The notes beneath the pieces were generated by a model that was not told where the DNA came from, searched no databases, and saw only the letters and a program-made list of their open reading frames with translations. Of a stretch of 64,000 nucleotides of DNA, positions 46,505 to 57,856 are shown piece by piece. Source of the DNA: Brachynemurus nebulosus (taxonomy: Eukaryota; Arthropoda; Insecta; Neuroptera; Myrmeleontidae). Location: contig JAPWDM010000021.1 in assembly GCA_035578155.1 (NCBI GenBank), forward strand, positions 4,144,501-4,208,500, in the 5' to 3' direction. Position numbers and translations under genes: made by a program. The first letter of the stretch is position 1. Each line of letters starts with the position of its first letter.

Positions 46505-47096
46505 CTAAAATAAGTTTTCATTTGGTTTAATTGTCGTTACATATATACTTTTTAATTTCATTTCAAAAAAGCCATAAAAACTACCAATATACTTGTGCAT
46601 TGTATTTAAATTTACAGCATCGTTAATAGTTTGAGCATCATTTAAATTACATAAACGTTTATTATTATTAAACGTTATAGCATCAAAATATGATTTATCT
46701 GTTGACAATAAAAACAAATCGTTTTTATTTAATGTTATTTCTGTTCTCAATTCTTCCGTTGCAGGTTCGAAGTCATATTTAAGTTTTTTAATTGCCACAT
46801 AATCAACGGCATCGCTATCCATTTCAGGGTGGGAAACATTACAAATACGTTTCTGAACGGCGTTAAAACATGTTTGATCTTTATTCAAGTTTAATGCATT
46901 TGAATCGATGTATTGTTTATTACAAGCATTAAATTCATCTACAGGAGGAGCAACATTATTTAATCTTTTTTTTATCAGTATCGTAATTATTATCATCTGT
47001 CAACTTAAAACCAATTCCACGAGATAATAATTCTAATTCACTATGTTTAATCTGTCCGTGTCGTCCAAATTTATCAATACCACTAACCACTGCCAT
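46505..47096 (-). pseudogene. Polinton-associated fibre-like repeat protein
   Basis: Minus strand from ATG 47096: MAVVSGIDKFGRHGQIKHSE, then at least three copies of a motif of the type 'K-R-L-x-N-V-x-x-P-x(4)-A-V/C-x-x-x-Y': KKRLNNVAPPVDEFNACNK, QKRICNVSHPEMDSDAVDY and NKRLCNLNDAQTINDAVNL. Similar 'NKRLxNVxxPxxxxDAV' motifs occur in phage and large-virus tail or fibre proteins and in uncharacterised Polinton proteins (family knowledge from memory). An attachment or structural role is an inference. A frameshift near 46990 separates the first 35 codons from the rest. Confidence 0.65.
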
Positions 47097-48319
47097 GAGT
47101 AGGTAATCGGGCGGTTGAGCGTGGAAACTTTTTGTAGTGTAGGTTGCCTATATTGAAAGGTGAATTGTGTGGGTGTTAATTGGTTACTTCCGGTCTGTGC
47201 CGTCATCTTATCTAATTAGTGTTAATTGACTTAATTGGTGTTAATTGTTTACTTACGGTCTGTGACGTCATCCAGGTGTATACCTGTGCAGATTTTGGAG
47301 CGCCTTCGATGGTAAGATCAGATGATGTGACATGAATTTTTATAAAAAGAAGTCTGCTGTTGGAATTAAATTGTCTGCTCGGGTGGTGGATTCAAACCCG
47401 GTGCTGTTTGTATGTGTGCCAGACGCCATACTCGTTGGACCACGAGAGGCACTGACGTATGGTGTTTTAAAAGTGGTATACTATTTTATAGCGGGCAGGC
47501 AGTTGTATTGATATAGCAGTGATTGCTGTTGTGTCATTGTTGCAATGAAATATTTAATTCTTATAAAATAATATTTCCTTATCAGTTTGAGTTTCCGTAA
47601 TGAAATTAAAATAGACACATTCTTGTGATTTTGTATATTAAATTATTAAAAGAGACAGTAAGCAGATGAAATTTATTTTTGTGTTGGAATGAAATAAAAT
47701 TATATCAGTTGAATTGATTGTAAGCTTCTGACGTGACCCGTGCAGATTTTAATGAGTCTTCAATGGTAATACCGAGTATTCTACTAAAACGAGTGAAATT
47801 TTGTGTCAAATTGAAAAATATAAAATTATACCAGTTGTGGTTTTTTGGTAGTTAAAAATATTACATTTTCGTGGTTTACGTACTCCTGTTATCTAAGAAA
47901 TTCTTTCCTGTTTGAAAAGTGTATCATCTTTTCATATAATTATATTTTTAGTAATAATGTACAGATATTTTTGTTTTAAAATATTGTTACTTACTGAAAT
48001 TTGGTTTGTATGACCTTCGCTTACATTTACGATCACGTTGCCTAAATGTGTGCTTTTACGTATACCCCGCTCCTTTTTTCCGAAATAAAACATCAATATG
48101 CTCCTTAAAAATAGACATTTGTTTACAAAAATTACATAAAATTATATGTTTTTATCTATAAGTATTTCAAACGATTCAACAGCTGATAGTCCAGCAAAAG
48201 GTGGAACTAGAAATGGTAAAATTCCACCAGTTCTTGGATCGGTATAACTCTCGGCGATGTAAATTACTTTTTAATTTTCTTCTGAAAAATTTTCCTGGCA
48301 GCTTTTAAGGCTAATTTGA
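47097..48319. other. Non-coding stretch in Polinton remnant
   Basis: No supported gene. Holds an approximately 65-bp tandem duplication (GTGTTAATTGGTTACTTCCG at 47174, GTGTTAATTGTTTACTTACG at 47240), a tRNA-like sequence at 47383-47455, and AT-rich sequence. A piece (GTGCAGATTTTGGAGCGCCT at 47286) recurs diverged at 47740. Confidence 0.5.
47383..47455 (-). other. tRNA-like sequence (pseudo-tRNA or SINE head)
   Basis: On the minus strand GTGGTCCAACGAGTATGGCG resembles a box A/D-arm, and CCGGGTTTGAATCC is a good box B/T-arm. The intervening region does not form a normal anticodon stem, so it is not a functional tRNA. A tRNA-derived SINE head or decayed tRNA is more likely. Confidence 0.4.
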
Positions 48320-48805
48320 TCATTTCTTTAACAGTTTTCGGTTTGCCTTCAATAGTTTTTTACTCTTTTTCTTAATATTGCGACAGATTTTTAGTAATAT
48401 AGTAGGAGCATTATTAAAATATTCGGATAAATTCAATGTTTGTTTATAGTTTTCATAATGGTGCTTCATCAAATCTTGCTCTTCACTCTTTAGAGTGATA
48501 TCGGATTCTTCAAATTCATAGTCGTTTGCGTCAACCCTACAATAATTTTGAAGAATTTGTGGTATTGGATCATAATACTCGTTATCCACTTTTGTTGTAA
48601 AATGCATTACAGGTTTCCGGTTAGATTTTTTATTGGTAAAATAACCTATTACAATATCAGCATCATAACCCTGCCTTCTCACCTCATCACAAAACATTAT
48701 TGCCACAACTAGACGTACTCCAAAATATATTTCCTTTATCAACTCTTGTGATATTATCTCACATACAGTTACCAGTTTCCTTTTATCTTCTTCAGTTAGA
48801 ACCAT
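48320..48805 (-). CDS. Polinton-region protein, possibly transglutaminase/peptidase-like
   Basis: 161 codons from ATG 48805, an intact frame. The central part is predicted alpha then beta: LVVAIMFCDEVRRQGYDADI, VIGYFTNKKSNRKPVMHFTT, KVDNEYYDPIPQIL. The order 'helix, Gly-x-D-A-x-x-V-x-G-Y, ...H..., ..YYDP' resembles the core of transglutaminase-like or NlpC-like cysteine peptidases, with His in HFTT and Asp in YDP. The Cys that should start the helix is not visible (FGVRLVVA at its place). The C-terminus is strongly basic (KKKSKKLLKANRKLLKK). I do not recognise the family with certainty; the fold guess is an inference. Confidence 0.45.
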   Translation of the reverse strand: MVLTEEDKRKLVTVCEIISQELIKEIYFGVRLVVAIMFCDEVRRQGYDADIVIGYFTNKKSNRKPVMHFTTKVDNEYYDPIPQILQNYCRVDANDYEFEESDITLKSEEQDLMKHHYENYKQTLNLSEYFNNAPTILLKICRNIKKKSKKLLKANRKLLKK

Positions 48806-48979
48806 TGTTACATTAATTAAACTTAATTAGAATTTAGTACAATCGAACAGTGTCTTCACACCAATTGTCTTGTTAGAACTAATAGGTAGCTCATGATTTT
48901 CACACAAGTAATTTTAGAACAATCGAGGACTGTTGTATATTGTCCTGATGAGTGTCAATCTGGGGTAGGTGAATACTTC

Positions 48980-49298
48980 TTACAGGTTCGTACTTGTTGT
49001 TGCTGGTATAAGATGTTGGAAATGACGACAGATTTCTTCTTCTCCGTTCAGTGAGTTAGCATGTAGGAATGATCCACTGTTAGCACTTGATTCATTATTG
49101 CTCTTTGGCATAAAACCCAATGCTCTTAGAAAAATTCTGTTTTCTAACGTTAATTGTGGTTGATCTATTTCCAAATGTGATAGATCCATTTTCCATACGT
49201 GATTGGATCGTTTTCGGGTGTAGTTGATTTCTTTCCAATTCAGTGATAGGTTGAAGCACCGTCCCTTGTCTGTCGTTAAATACTAACATGTTTGTCAA
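48980..49298 (-). pseudogene. Small Polinton-region ORF, frameshifted
   Basis: Two overlapping minus-strand frames that read best as one product: MTNMLVFNDRQGTVLQPITE (from 49298), then after a frameshift near 49150 TLENRIFLRALGFMPKSNN and a Ser/Asn-rich tail. No known domain is recognised. Placement between other same-strand ORFs of the remnant is the only clue. Confidence 0.4.
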
Positions 49299-49612
49299 AC
49301 TTAATTATAATTTTGCACGATTAAATGATTTTTCAACACCATCGGCGTTCTTTCAACTAACAGGTCACTGTTTTCACACTAGTATTTAATACCGTCTGTA
49401 CGGTTTTAAATACAGGCCGCGATCGCTGACTGATTAAATCGTGTCATTAGTTCCTCGTTTCAAGGATACTAAGGATTCGACAATCGATATAGCCTGTTGA
49501 AGCGGGTGTATCAATGAATTTCCATTTTCATCACCGCCACCACCACCACTGTTATCATCATATTCATTGCCATAAGCATCATCATCATCATCATCATTTA
49601 ATATGTATTTTC

Positions 49613-50287
49613 TTAACGTCGCGTCGGGTCAATATCAATAATCTCATATTTTTCTAATTCACTAATTATTGATACTATCCTGCGCCCAATATTATGCCTC
49701 TTTAATTTATCAAGTTTCTTCGCTAATTCATCTCGATGTTCATTATTATTGTTGGAATAATATGTAAAACTTTTTTCCAATAAACTGCGTATGATTTCAG
49801 ACATTTCTTTTCCAACTCGCGTTGTGGTCATTAAATTTCTTAACGCATACACCGAAAGATTTGGATCATACAAGTATTCATCTTCTTCATCATCATATTC
49901 TGAATATTCATTATGAGGGGTAGTGTTTTCAACCGCCGCGCCGCGCTGTTGTTGAGTTATCGTATTTGAGATGTTTAAAAGGATTTTTACCTCTTGTTCT
50001 TCTTCTCCCTCATCGTCCTTTATGGAAGTAATTTCTTCTTTCAGAGCTATAGTCATTTTCACTCTTTTTATAATTAGATTTTGACGATTTCTCTTGTTCT
50101 AAATATCTCCTGTTTTCAGAATCGTCTATGTCATTGTCTGTCAGCTGATCAGTAATATTATTATCGTTTACGTCACTACTTAATGAAAATTCTCGCATAT
50201 TTGAAGGTGAATGTATCGTTCTGATGTGACGTAACAGGGAATCTTTCCGTTTGAAGATTTTACCACATTTTTTGCAACTTATCATTT
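49613..50287 (-). pseudogene. C2H2 zinc-finger protein of the Polinton remnant
   Basis: Minus strand. A start at 50287 gives MISCKKCGKIFKRKDSLLRH followed by IRTIH, a single canonical C2H2 finger (C-x2-C-x12-H-x4-H). An acidic Asn/Asp-rich linker follows. A frameshift near 50060 leads into a second frame: acidic EGEEEQEVKILLNISN, then EYDDEEDEYLYDPNLSVYAL, MTTTRVGKEMSEIIRSLLEK and KLKRHNIGRRIVSIISELEK. The zinc finger suggests DNA binding; the helical C-terminal part is not recognised. Frames upstream of 50287 run through a GCC-rich repeat and are not convincing. Confidence 0.6.
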
Positions 50288-50369
50288 TGACAGAGCTGGA
50301 TAGTTTGGCTGGTGTTGCAAGACTAATCAGTTTGTATAGCAGCAAGGTTTTACACAGACCAACACAATA

Positions 50370-50470
50370 TAACCCCGCCGCCGCTGCCGCCCCTAGCCAC
50401 CCCCGCCGCCGTCCCACCGCCCCACTGCTTCCACCCCAGCCACTCACGCCGCCGCCACAATCACCGGAAA
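50370..50470. repeat. GCC-rich low-complexity island
   Basis: About 100 bases of CCGCCGCCGCTGCCGCCCC-like sequence, very GC-rich in an AT-rich region, directly upstream of the zinc-finger ORF. Confidence 0.85.
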
Positions 50471-50508
50471 CATTAACACTTTTTGCCGTAGAATAACTGT
50501 TTTAGATA

Positions 50509-50721
50509 TTATTTACGAATCTCTTCCTCGCTGAGATATGTTGTTTCCACTATTGTGTCTATTTTTGGGTCTGTCTCCGTCGTTGTGTTTGCATCTGTTT
50601 TCGGATCCGTTGTTGAGTTCGCTTTCATTGTTGTGGCCGTTGCTTCAGGAATTTCACAATATAACAAAAGCAATTTCCCACATAAAAGAATTGGTTTTAT
50701 TTTTTTTTTAAAGTTCTTCAT
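50509..50721 (-). CDS. Small Thr-rich ORF, uncharacterised
   Basis: 70 codons on the minus strand with a Thr/Asp repeat (STTDPKTDANTTTETDPKID). Partly repetitive (ACGGATCC/TCTGTCTCCG-like units on plus). It may be another Polinton-region product or chance. Confidence 0.25.
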   Translation of the reverse strand: MKNFKKKIKPILLCGKLLLLYCEIPEATATTMKANSTTDPKTDANTTTETDPKIDTIVETTYLSEEEIRK

Positions 50722-50763
50722 TCAGTTCTATTATTTTACTTCTGTTTTGGGTCTCTATTAGAG

Positions 50764-51243
50764 TAGACCGGGGTTAGTTTGGCAATTTTTTAGGAAAATT
50801 TGAATAACCAACTGTAATTATAGAAAGATTAGGAAAATGATAATATTTGATATTCTAATTGAAAAACATCCTTATCCTAATTAAAAATTTCTTTATCGTT
50901 ATTGTTTAACTAAGGTATATTGACCATCAACAAATTGTCACATATCGTTATCATAAGACAGTTATCATATTGATCATGCAAAAATTATCCCACACAAAAG
51001 ATAAGACCAAATTACCACACTTAAATAAGTCACTCTTATCCAATTAACCACATTATCGAGGTAAGTTAATCATGAAAAAATTACCCCGCACAAAAGATCG
51101 ACACAATTGACACGAAATTTGTATACTAGCAATACAAGTGGATATAGAATTTGTAAATAGATAGAAGAAAAGCACCTATACGCTTATGTTTAGATGAATT
51201 GTAAATAAAAAAATAGATGTATATTGTATGGGATGTATGGGAC
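50764..51243. other. Non-coding stretch, possible Polinton end
   Basis: Starts AGACCGGGGTTAGTTTGGCA, a terminal-looking sequence, then AT-rich sequence with scattered repeats of the type AAAATTACCCCGCACAAAAG (50990, 51083). No second copy was found, so an element end is only a guess. Confidence 0.3.
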
Positions 51244-52694
<1,451 letters not shown>

Positions 52695-52709
52695 ATGATT
52701 TTTTTAAAA

Positions 52710-53325
52710 TTTCATAAAATTGTTTACAACGTACACTTGAAGTAACATTTCATTATTTTTCTCTTAAACTATAAACTTTATATATAAAAAACGTATCTAT
52801 TTGCGTTTCTTTTAACAAAATACATGATAATTTGAAAAAAGTTTTAAAATATATGAAATTTTAAAAAAAAATGTATCTTTCGTTATCAATGTGAAAAAAT
52901 TTTTCTAAGTTTAAATATACACTCATTTTGCATGTAAGTGATGTATCATCAGCTTTATGCTAGTTACAAATATCGTATGATATGTTTTACTACTACGTTG
53001 TACAGGAATGAATAATAACTACATACACGTAGTACAGTAACATCACATAACATATGACGTTGTTTTTATTGAACATAATATAGTAGATGACATCGCTTAC
53101 ATACAAAATGAGTGTATGTTCGAACTTGGAAAAATTTTTTCATATTAATAACGAAAGATACAAAACCACAAAAAATTCATATATTTTAAAACTTTTTTTT
53201 TTAAAACTATGATGTATTTTGTTAAAAGAAACACAATCTGGTTAATTTTTTATATGTAAAGTTTATAGTTTTGGAGAAAATTTAAGTATTGTTAAAACAA
53301 ATGTACGTTATAAACAGTTTTATGA
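52710..53325. repeat. Palindromic (fold-back) sequence
   Basis: Left arm from about 52710 and right arm to about 53325 are imperfect reverse complements: ACACTCATTTTGCATGTAAG at 52920 against CTTACATACAAAATGAGTGT at 53096, and AAAATATATGAAATTTT/TATTTTAAAACTTT on both sides. The centre is near 53010. Part of the right arm (ACCACAAAAAATTCATATAT) is repeated directly at 53497. Non-coding. Confidence 0.85.
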
Positions 53326-53660
53326 ATATTTGAAAAAAATCATAAAAATACATTCTCATATACGAAGATTTCAATATTTTTATTTACAGTATGTTAACAT
53401 ATGTACACTGACCTGCTTTTCGTTTATGTATTTACAAATTTCATATCCATTTGTATTTTAGGTGTACAATATTCATATTATATCAGAAGATGCAAAACCA
53501 CAAAAAATTCGTATATTTTAAAACTTTTTTAGCGAATTTCTAGAATAGAAATTCAGCTATTACAGCGGCTCTTATGGTAAGACCTAAGCTCGGGACTATG
53601 GCACAAATTTGTTTTGAGCCTCTAGAACCCCAAAATCTACGTTAGTAAAATTTATATATA

Positions 53661-54243
53661 CACTACCGTCGGAAAGTTTAATCGCACCAACAAACCTTTC
53701 AAAAATTATGATCATAAATACTAAAACGATTTCACTTTAAATAAAAGAGGGCATGTAGATAATATATATATTTATTGAAGCCAATTTATATATTTTTAAA
53801 ATATATAACCAGTTTTTACTTTTAGTTGAATATAAAAGTTTTACTACTATTTCTTGATACTGATTACTTCGTAAGTAAACGTTTCAATGTACGTGAATTT
53901 TTCTTATAAAATGTCGTTTCTGAATTTTAGTGAATAGGTATTTATTTTTGTTAAAATTCTGTTATTTATCCAAAAATTTTAAAATTAAATATAGAGCTAT
54001 ACGGTAAGAATAACAGAAAAAATAAATGGATAAAAAATAGTAATAAATAATCGACAAAAGACGTTAATATTATTGATGATGTAAAGATAGATACAGACAA
54101 ATAAATGCTGAAAATATTCTAAGAAACATCTGTATTAGTTATTTAGAATAGCGTTGATGACATATATTTAAAACAATTGAAATACATTTATTTATTCATA
54201 ATTTGTAATTTAAAGGCTACTGCAATTAAACTTTCCGACGGCA

Positions 54244-54244
<1 letters not shown>
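53661..54244. mobile_element. Tc1-type MITE, 584 bp
   Basis: Inverted ends CACTACCGTCGGAAAGTTTA on the left and, as reverse complement of the right, CTGCCGTCGGAAAGTTTAAT. TA on both sides (53659-53660, 54245-54246). Such termini are typical of Tc1-like elements. No transposase is left. The right flank is a (TA)n array. Confidence 0.9.
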
Positions 54245-54322
<78 letters not shown>

Positions 54323-54337
54323 TATACATATATATAC

Positions 54338-54403
<66 letters not shown>

Positions 54404-54431
54404 GTATATACATATATATACATATATATAC

Positions 54432-54517
<86 letters not shown>
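54245..54517. repeat. (TA)n array with TATATACA/TATGTATA interruptions
   Basis: About 273 bases. Pure TA at both ends and a core of TATATACATATATA-type units. It produces long Tyr-Ile frames on both strands that are not genes. Confidence 0.97.
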
Positions 54518-54521
<4 letters not shown>

Positions 54522-55374
54522 GCGATAACTCTCGAACGAAGCGTTTAATGCTTATGAAATTTGGTATGCAAACTGGAATGTCGATTTCCTAGGCTAAGTT
54601 CGTTAGCCAGACACATCGGATGCCCAGAAGTTGGTTTTTTGGACACTTTTGACAAAAAGTGTCTAAAGTGCTAAAAACATTAGAATTCAAAGGTTTTTTT
54701 TATACCATTGCGAAAAGCACTCGAAATTTTATTAAAAAGATCCTCTGAGCTATACCTGTTTGTCAGCTGGTTCTCCAAAAATATTAAAAAAAATTTACAA
54801 AATTTTGGGTTAAAGATTTTTTGTCCTTGTCTAACATCAGTTTAACATACCCCATATTATTGGTTTAATTACACGCATACCGTAAATTCTGTTTAGACTG
54901 CCCTTAATATATTTCAAAAGTTTGATCAGATTATAAAATACTAAAAATAATTTTACTTTAATCGAATAAATTTACTGTAATTTTACTTTAATCGAATAAA
55001 TCTTTTATATTATCCACCAGCATAAATGTGTCTTTACATATCTATACACAAAGTAGACGATTGTCAATATCATTGTCATTTTGTTTTTAATTAGAAAAAA
55101 ACGAGTTATTTAACGAAAAAATGAAAAAGACGAGTTTTATCACAACTTACTGTTAAGGCCAGTTTTGCTATAACTATAATTTGAAATAAAACCTCTTTTT
55201 GATTAAACTGTACTAAGCAATGGAAGCTGAAGAATCCATTTTCATCGCTAACTCATTTTCGATCAAAACTGAAATATATGACTTATTTGGAACACCTCAT
55301 GTTATTTTTTTTTTAGTTTGACATTTCAAATAATTTTTTTTTACCAATAATAGATTCAAAATAAATATCATTGT
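54518..55374. other. No gene seen
   Basis: The first 120 bases resemble the GAAATTTGG-type degenerate repeat seen at 18.6-19.4 and 62.3-63.2 kb (CGATAACTCTCGAACGAAGC, ATGAAATTTGGTATGCAAAC). A 23-base AT-rich unit (TAATTTTACTTTAATCGAAT) is duplicated at 54949 and 54973. The remainder is AT-rich. Confidence 0.5.
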
Positions 55375-56903
55375 GCGCTATTCATAAAGAATTTAAGATA
55401 AATCTAAGATCAATCTTAGCTAAGATAAAACTTATTCATAGACGACTTTAGGTCGGTTTTAACGCTAAGTTCAATCTTATCTCTTACTTAAATTTAAAAT
55501 AAGCAAAGGGTAGACTTAAGTCCATCTTAAATATATATTTACATGAAATTTTTTGACATTTGAACATTTTGTCAAATTTGAAAGAACTTTTTCGAATAAA
55601 AATATAAAATATACGTAACTAAATATTTATATTAAGTATTGATGTAATAAATATTTTAAATGTAAGTAAATTAAAAGAAAAATTGAATCAAATTAACTTA
55701 GTTTTATAAGTAATTCAACCTCTAAATATTTTCAGTTGCAAAAATGTTTTCATGTGTGACGAAAATATCGATTTGTAGCATGTATTTGACGAAAAACTTA
55801 CAATTTTATAGATAACTAATTAAAAAATATGAGAAAAACACAAAAACTAAGGAATTAATACTTACTTCAGTGTGCTTCTGTGATAGAATATTTAGACTTT
55901 CTACTTACATTTTTTGTGTAAGTACCTACGTATTTTTTTTAATGTAAATATTTATAAACAAAACGGTAGTTTAACATAATATTTTACTATACTTTAGTTA
56001 ATCTTAATTTATTATTACATTTTCTTTTAGGTGTTTTTCATACTGAAATGTTAAAAATTATCGGAAGCACACTGGAATTACCTATGTAATGTTTTAGGCC
56101 TTTAAGTACCACAGTTTATGTTTAAAATTATAAAAATCTAAATCATTGACAAAGTAGATATGTATTTTATACTTCTTTTGTAAAATTTTTTAATAAATAA
56201 ACAAATATTTTAGTATGTTATAATTTATATTTTATTGTAACTTTGTAAATCACTCAGATTACATAAAACTGATGACATAAACACAGAACAATTATGATAC
56301 AATTATGTCTATTTACACACATTACATTTTTTAAAGACAATCCACATTTTAAAAAGTAATAATATTAAAATAGTCACATAATACTACATATTTTATAAAA
56401 CAAAATTTATTTGCGACCACGTCTTTAAGTTCTGCATTTTAAACTAACAACTATAATCAGGTACTACGTACTGACATATTCTAACAGTTTAAATAATATT
56501 TACAACAAAGAAATTTAAATTTTCAATAAACAGACTTTTTCGTTAATATTTTTTATTTGTTATAAATTAAATTAAAATGCATAATTATGTATACTTTTGT
56601 ACTATTTTATTAATTACGGCAAAAATATTAAAAATTTTAATTATTTACTGATAGAATTTTCATTAATTTAAATATTTCGCGCTACTACTGTTCAAACATT
56701 TTTTGTTTCTCTGATTGCTTTCAGTTGGTGAATTAATTGTAAAGCTTGTATACACCTCACAATGTATCATTATAACTAACTTCAAGCTTGTTTTTACTAG
56801 GACAATTTTAAAATCTGCCTATGAATTGTGATGTTAAGTCTTAGTGTTAACTTTGCTAAGTTCAATCTTAGAGTTATCTTAACTTGTCTTTATGAATAGC
56901 GCT
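55375..56903. mobile_element. Non-coding TIR element, 1.5 kb
   Basis: Inverted termini: GCGCTATTCATAAAGAATTT on the left, AGCGCTATTCATAAAGACAA as the reverse complement of the right, continuing with GATAAATCTAAGATCAATCT against GATAACTCTAAGATTGAACT. Each end carries several AAGAT-type sub-terminal repeats. No transposase inside. ATTGT is found just outside both ends but not at identical offset. Confidence 0.8.
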
Positions 56904-57167
56904 TATTGTTTATAATTTCTAACATAAAATTCTTGAATTATACGTATTTTATTTATGTATTTGACAATTCAGGTGGATGCATTCATGCATACGAAATGCA
57001 TAAAAATTTTAACGTATTCTTTTTCATAATATATTTCTTTTGAAAATAATAAAAAATTGCAGGGTGTGCCGTCGGAAGGGCATGCCGGAACGCTGGATTT
57101 ACGAGATTTGTAAAAAAACAAAAAAAACAAAAGTGAGTTACTTATTGTTAGCTATCTAAAAACAACA

Positions 57168-57851
57168 ATGGATGCCAAACTCGATGAAATTTTAAACAGA
57201 ATTAATGCGGTTGAGTTGAATCTTGACAAAAAAATCCAAGAACTGACAGCTGCCTATTTGAATACGGAGGCAAAATATTGGTCTATGGAACTAATTGTTC
57301 AAGAACAGCAACAAACAATTAATGCTCTATACCGTCAACTTAACAAAAATAATTTGATTATTCACGGCTTTAGTGACACCGAAAATGAAAATAAAGAGTT
57401 TCTACTCAACACGTTTATTTCTACTTTTAATAAATTATTAAATTTACAACTGGACACCACAATGATCGAAGATATTTTTCGTCTGGGGAAAACCGTCGGA
57501 AACAGACCCATTAAAGTTTGTTTCATAAGTAATGTAGCCAAAATGTCAGTTTTTCAAGTTAGAAAAAACCTAAAAGGAAGTAATTTCTTTGTGAATGAAG
57601 ATCTAACGTTGAATATGCGGAACCAACTGAAGCAAAGAAGACTTCTCTACCATAAAAGTGAAAGGAAAAGACTGCCTTCTCACTCTCCTGACGATGCCTT
57701 ATGTAACAAGAACCGGGTTATGAAAAAAATTAAAGAATCCTTGTCTCAGCCAGTTACAACAAATCAACCTACCACGTCGTCCATTACGCCACCAACTGCA
57801 AACACTGACGTCCCTTTAAAGTTATTAAAAAATCAGAAAATTTCAAAATAA
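57168..57851 (+). CDS. LINE ORF1 protein (coiled coil plus RRM-like)
   Basis: 227 codons, intact. The N-terminus is heptad-rich (LNRINAVELNLDKKIQELTA; QEQQQTINALYRQLNK), predicted coiled coil for trimerisation. An RRM-like domain follows (NNLIIHGFSDTENENKEFLL to IEDIFRLGK and RPIKVCFISNVAKMSVFQVR), then a basic C-terminus (KQRRLLYHKSERKR). This is the L1-like ORF1 layout, an RNA-binding nucleic-acid chaperone; no CCHC knuckles are present. It ends five bases before the start of ORF2. Confidence 0.82.
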   Translation: MDAKLDEILNRINAVELNLDKKIQELTAAYLNTEAKYWSMELIVQEQQQTINALYRQLNKNNLIIHGFSDTENENKEFLLNTFISTFNKLLNLQLDTTMIEDIFRLGKTVGNRPIKVCFISNVAKMSVFQVRKNLKGSNFFVNEDLTLNMRNQLKQRRLLYHKSERKRLPSHSPDDALCNKNRVMKKIKESLSQPVTTNQPTTSSITPPTANTDVPLKLLKNQKISK

Positions 57852-57856
57852 ATAAT

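Noticed and set aside
47383..47455. Functional tRNA gene
   Set aside because: Box B is good but no normal anticodon arm can be drawn, so I list it only as tRNA-like.
54177..54592. Tyr-Ile repeat proteins on both strands
   Set aside because: Translation of (TA)n; same for frames in other TA arrays.
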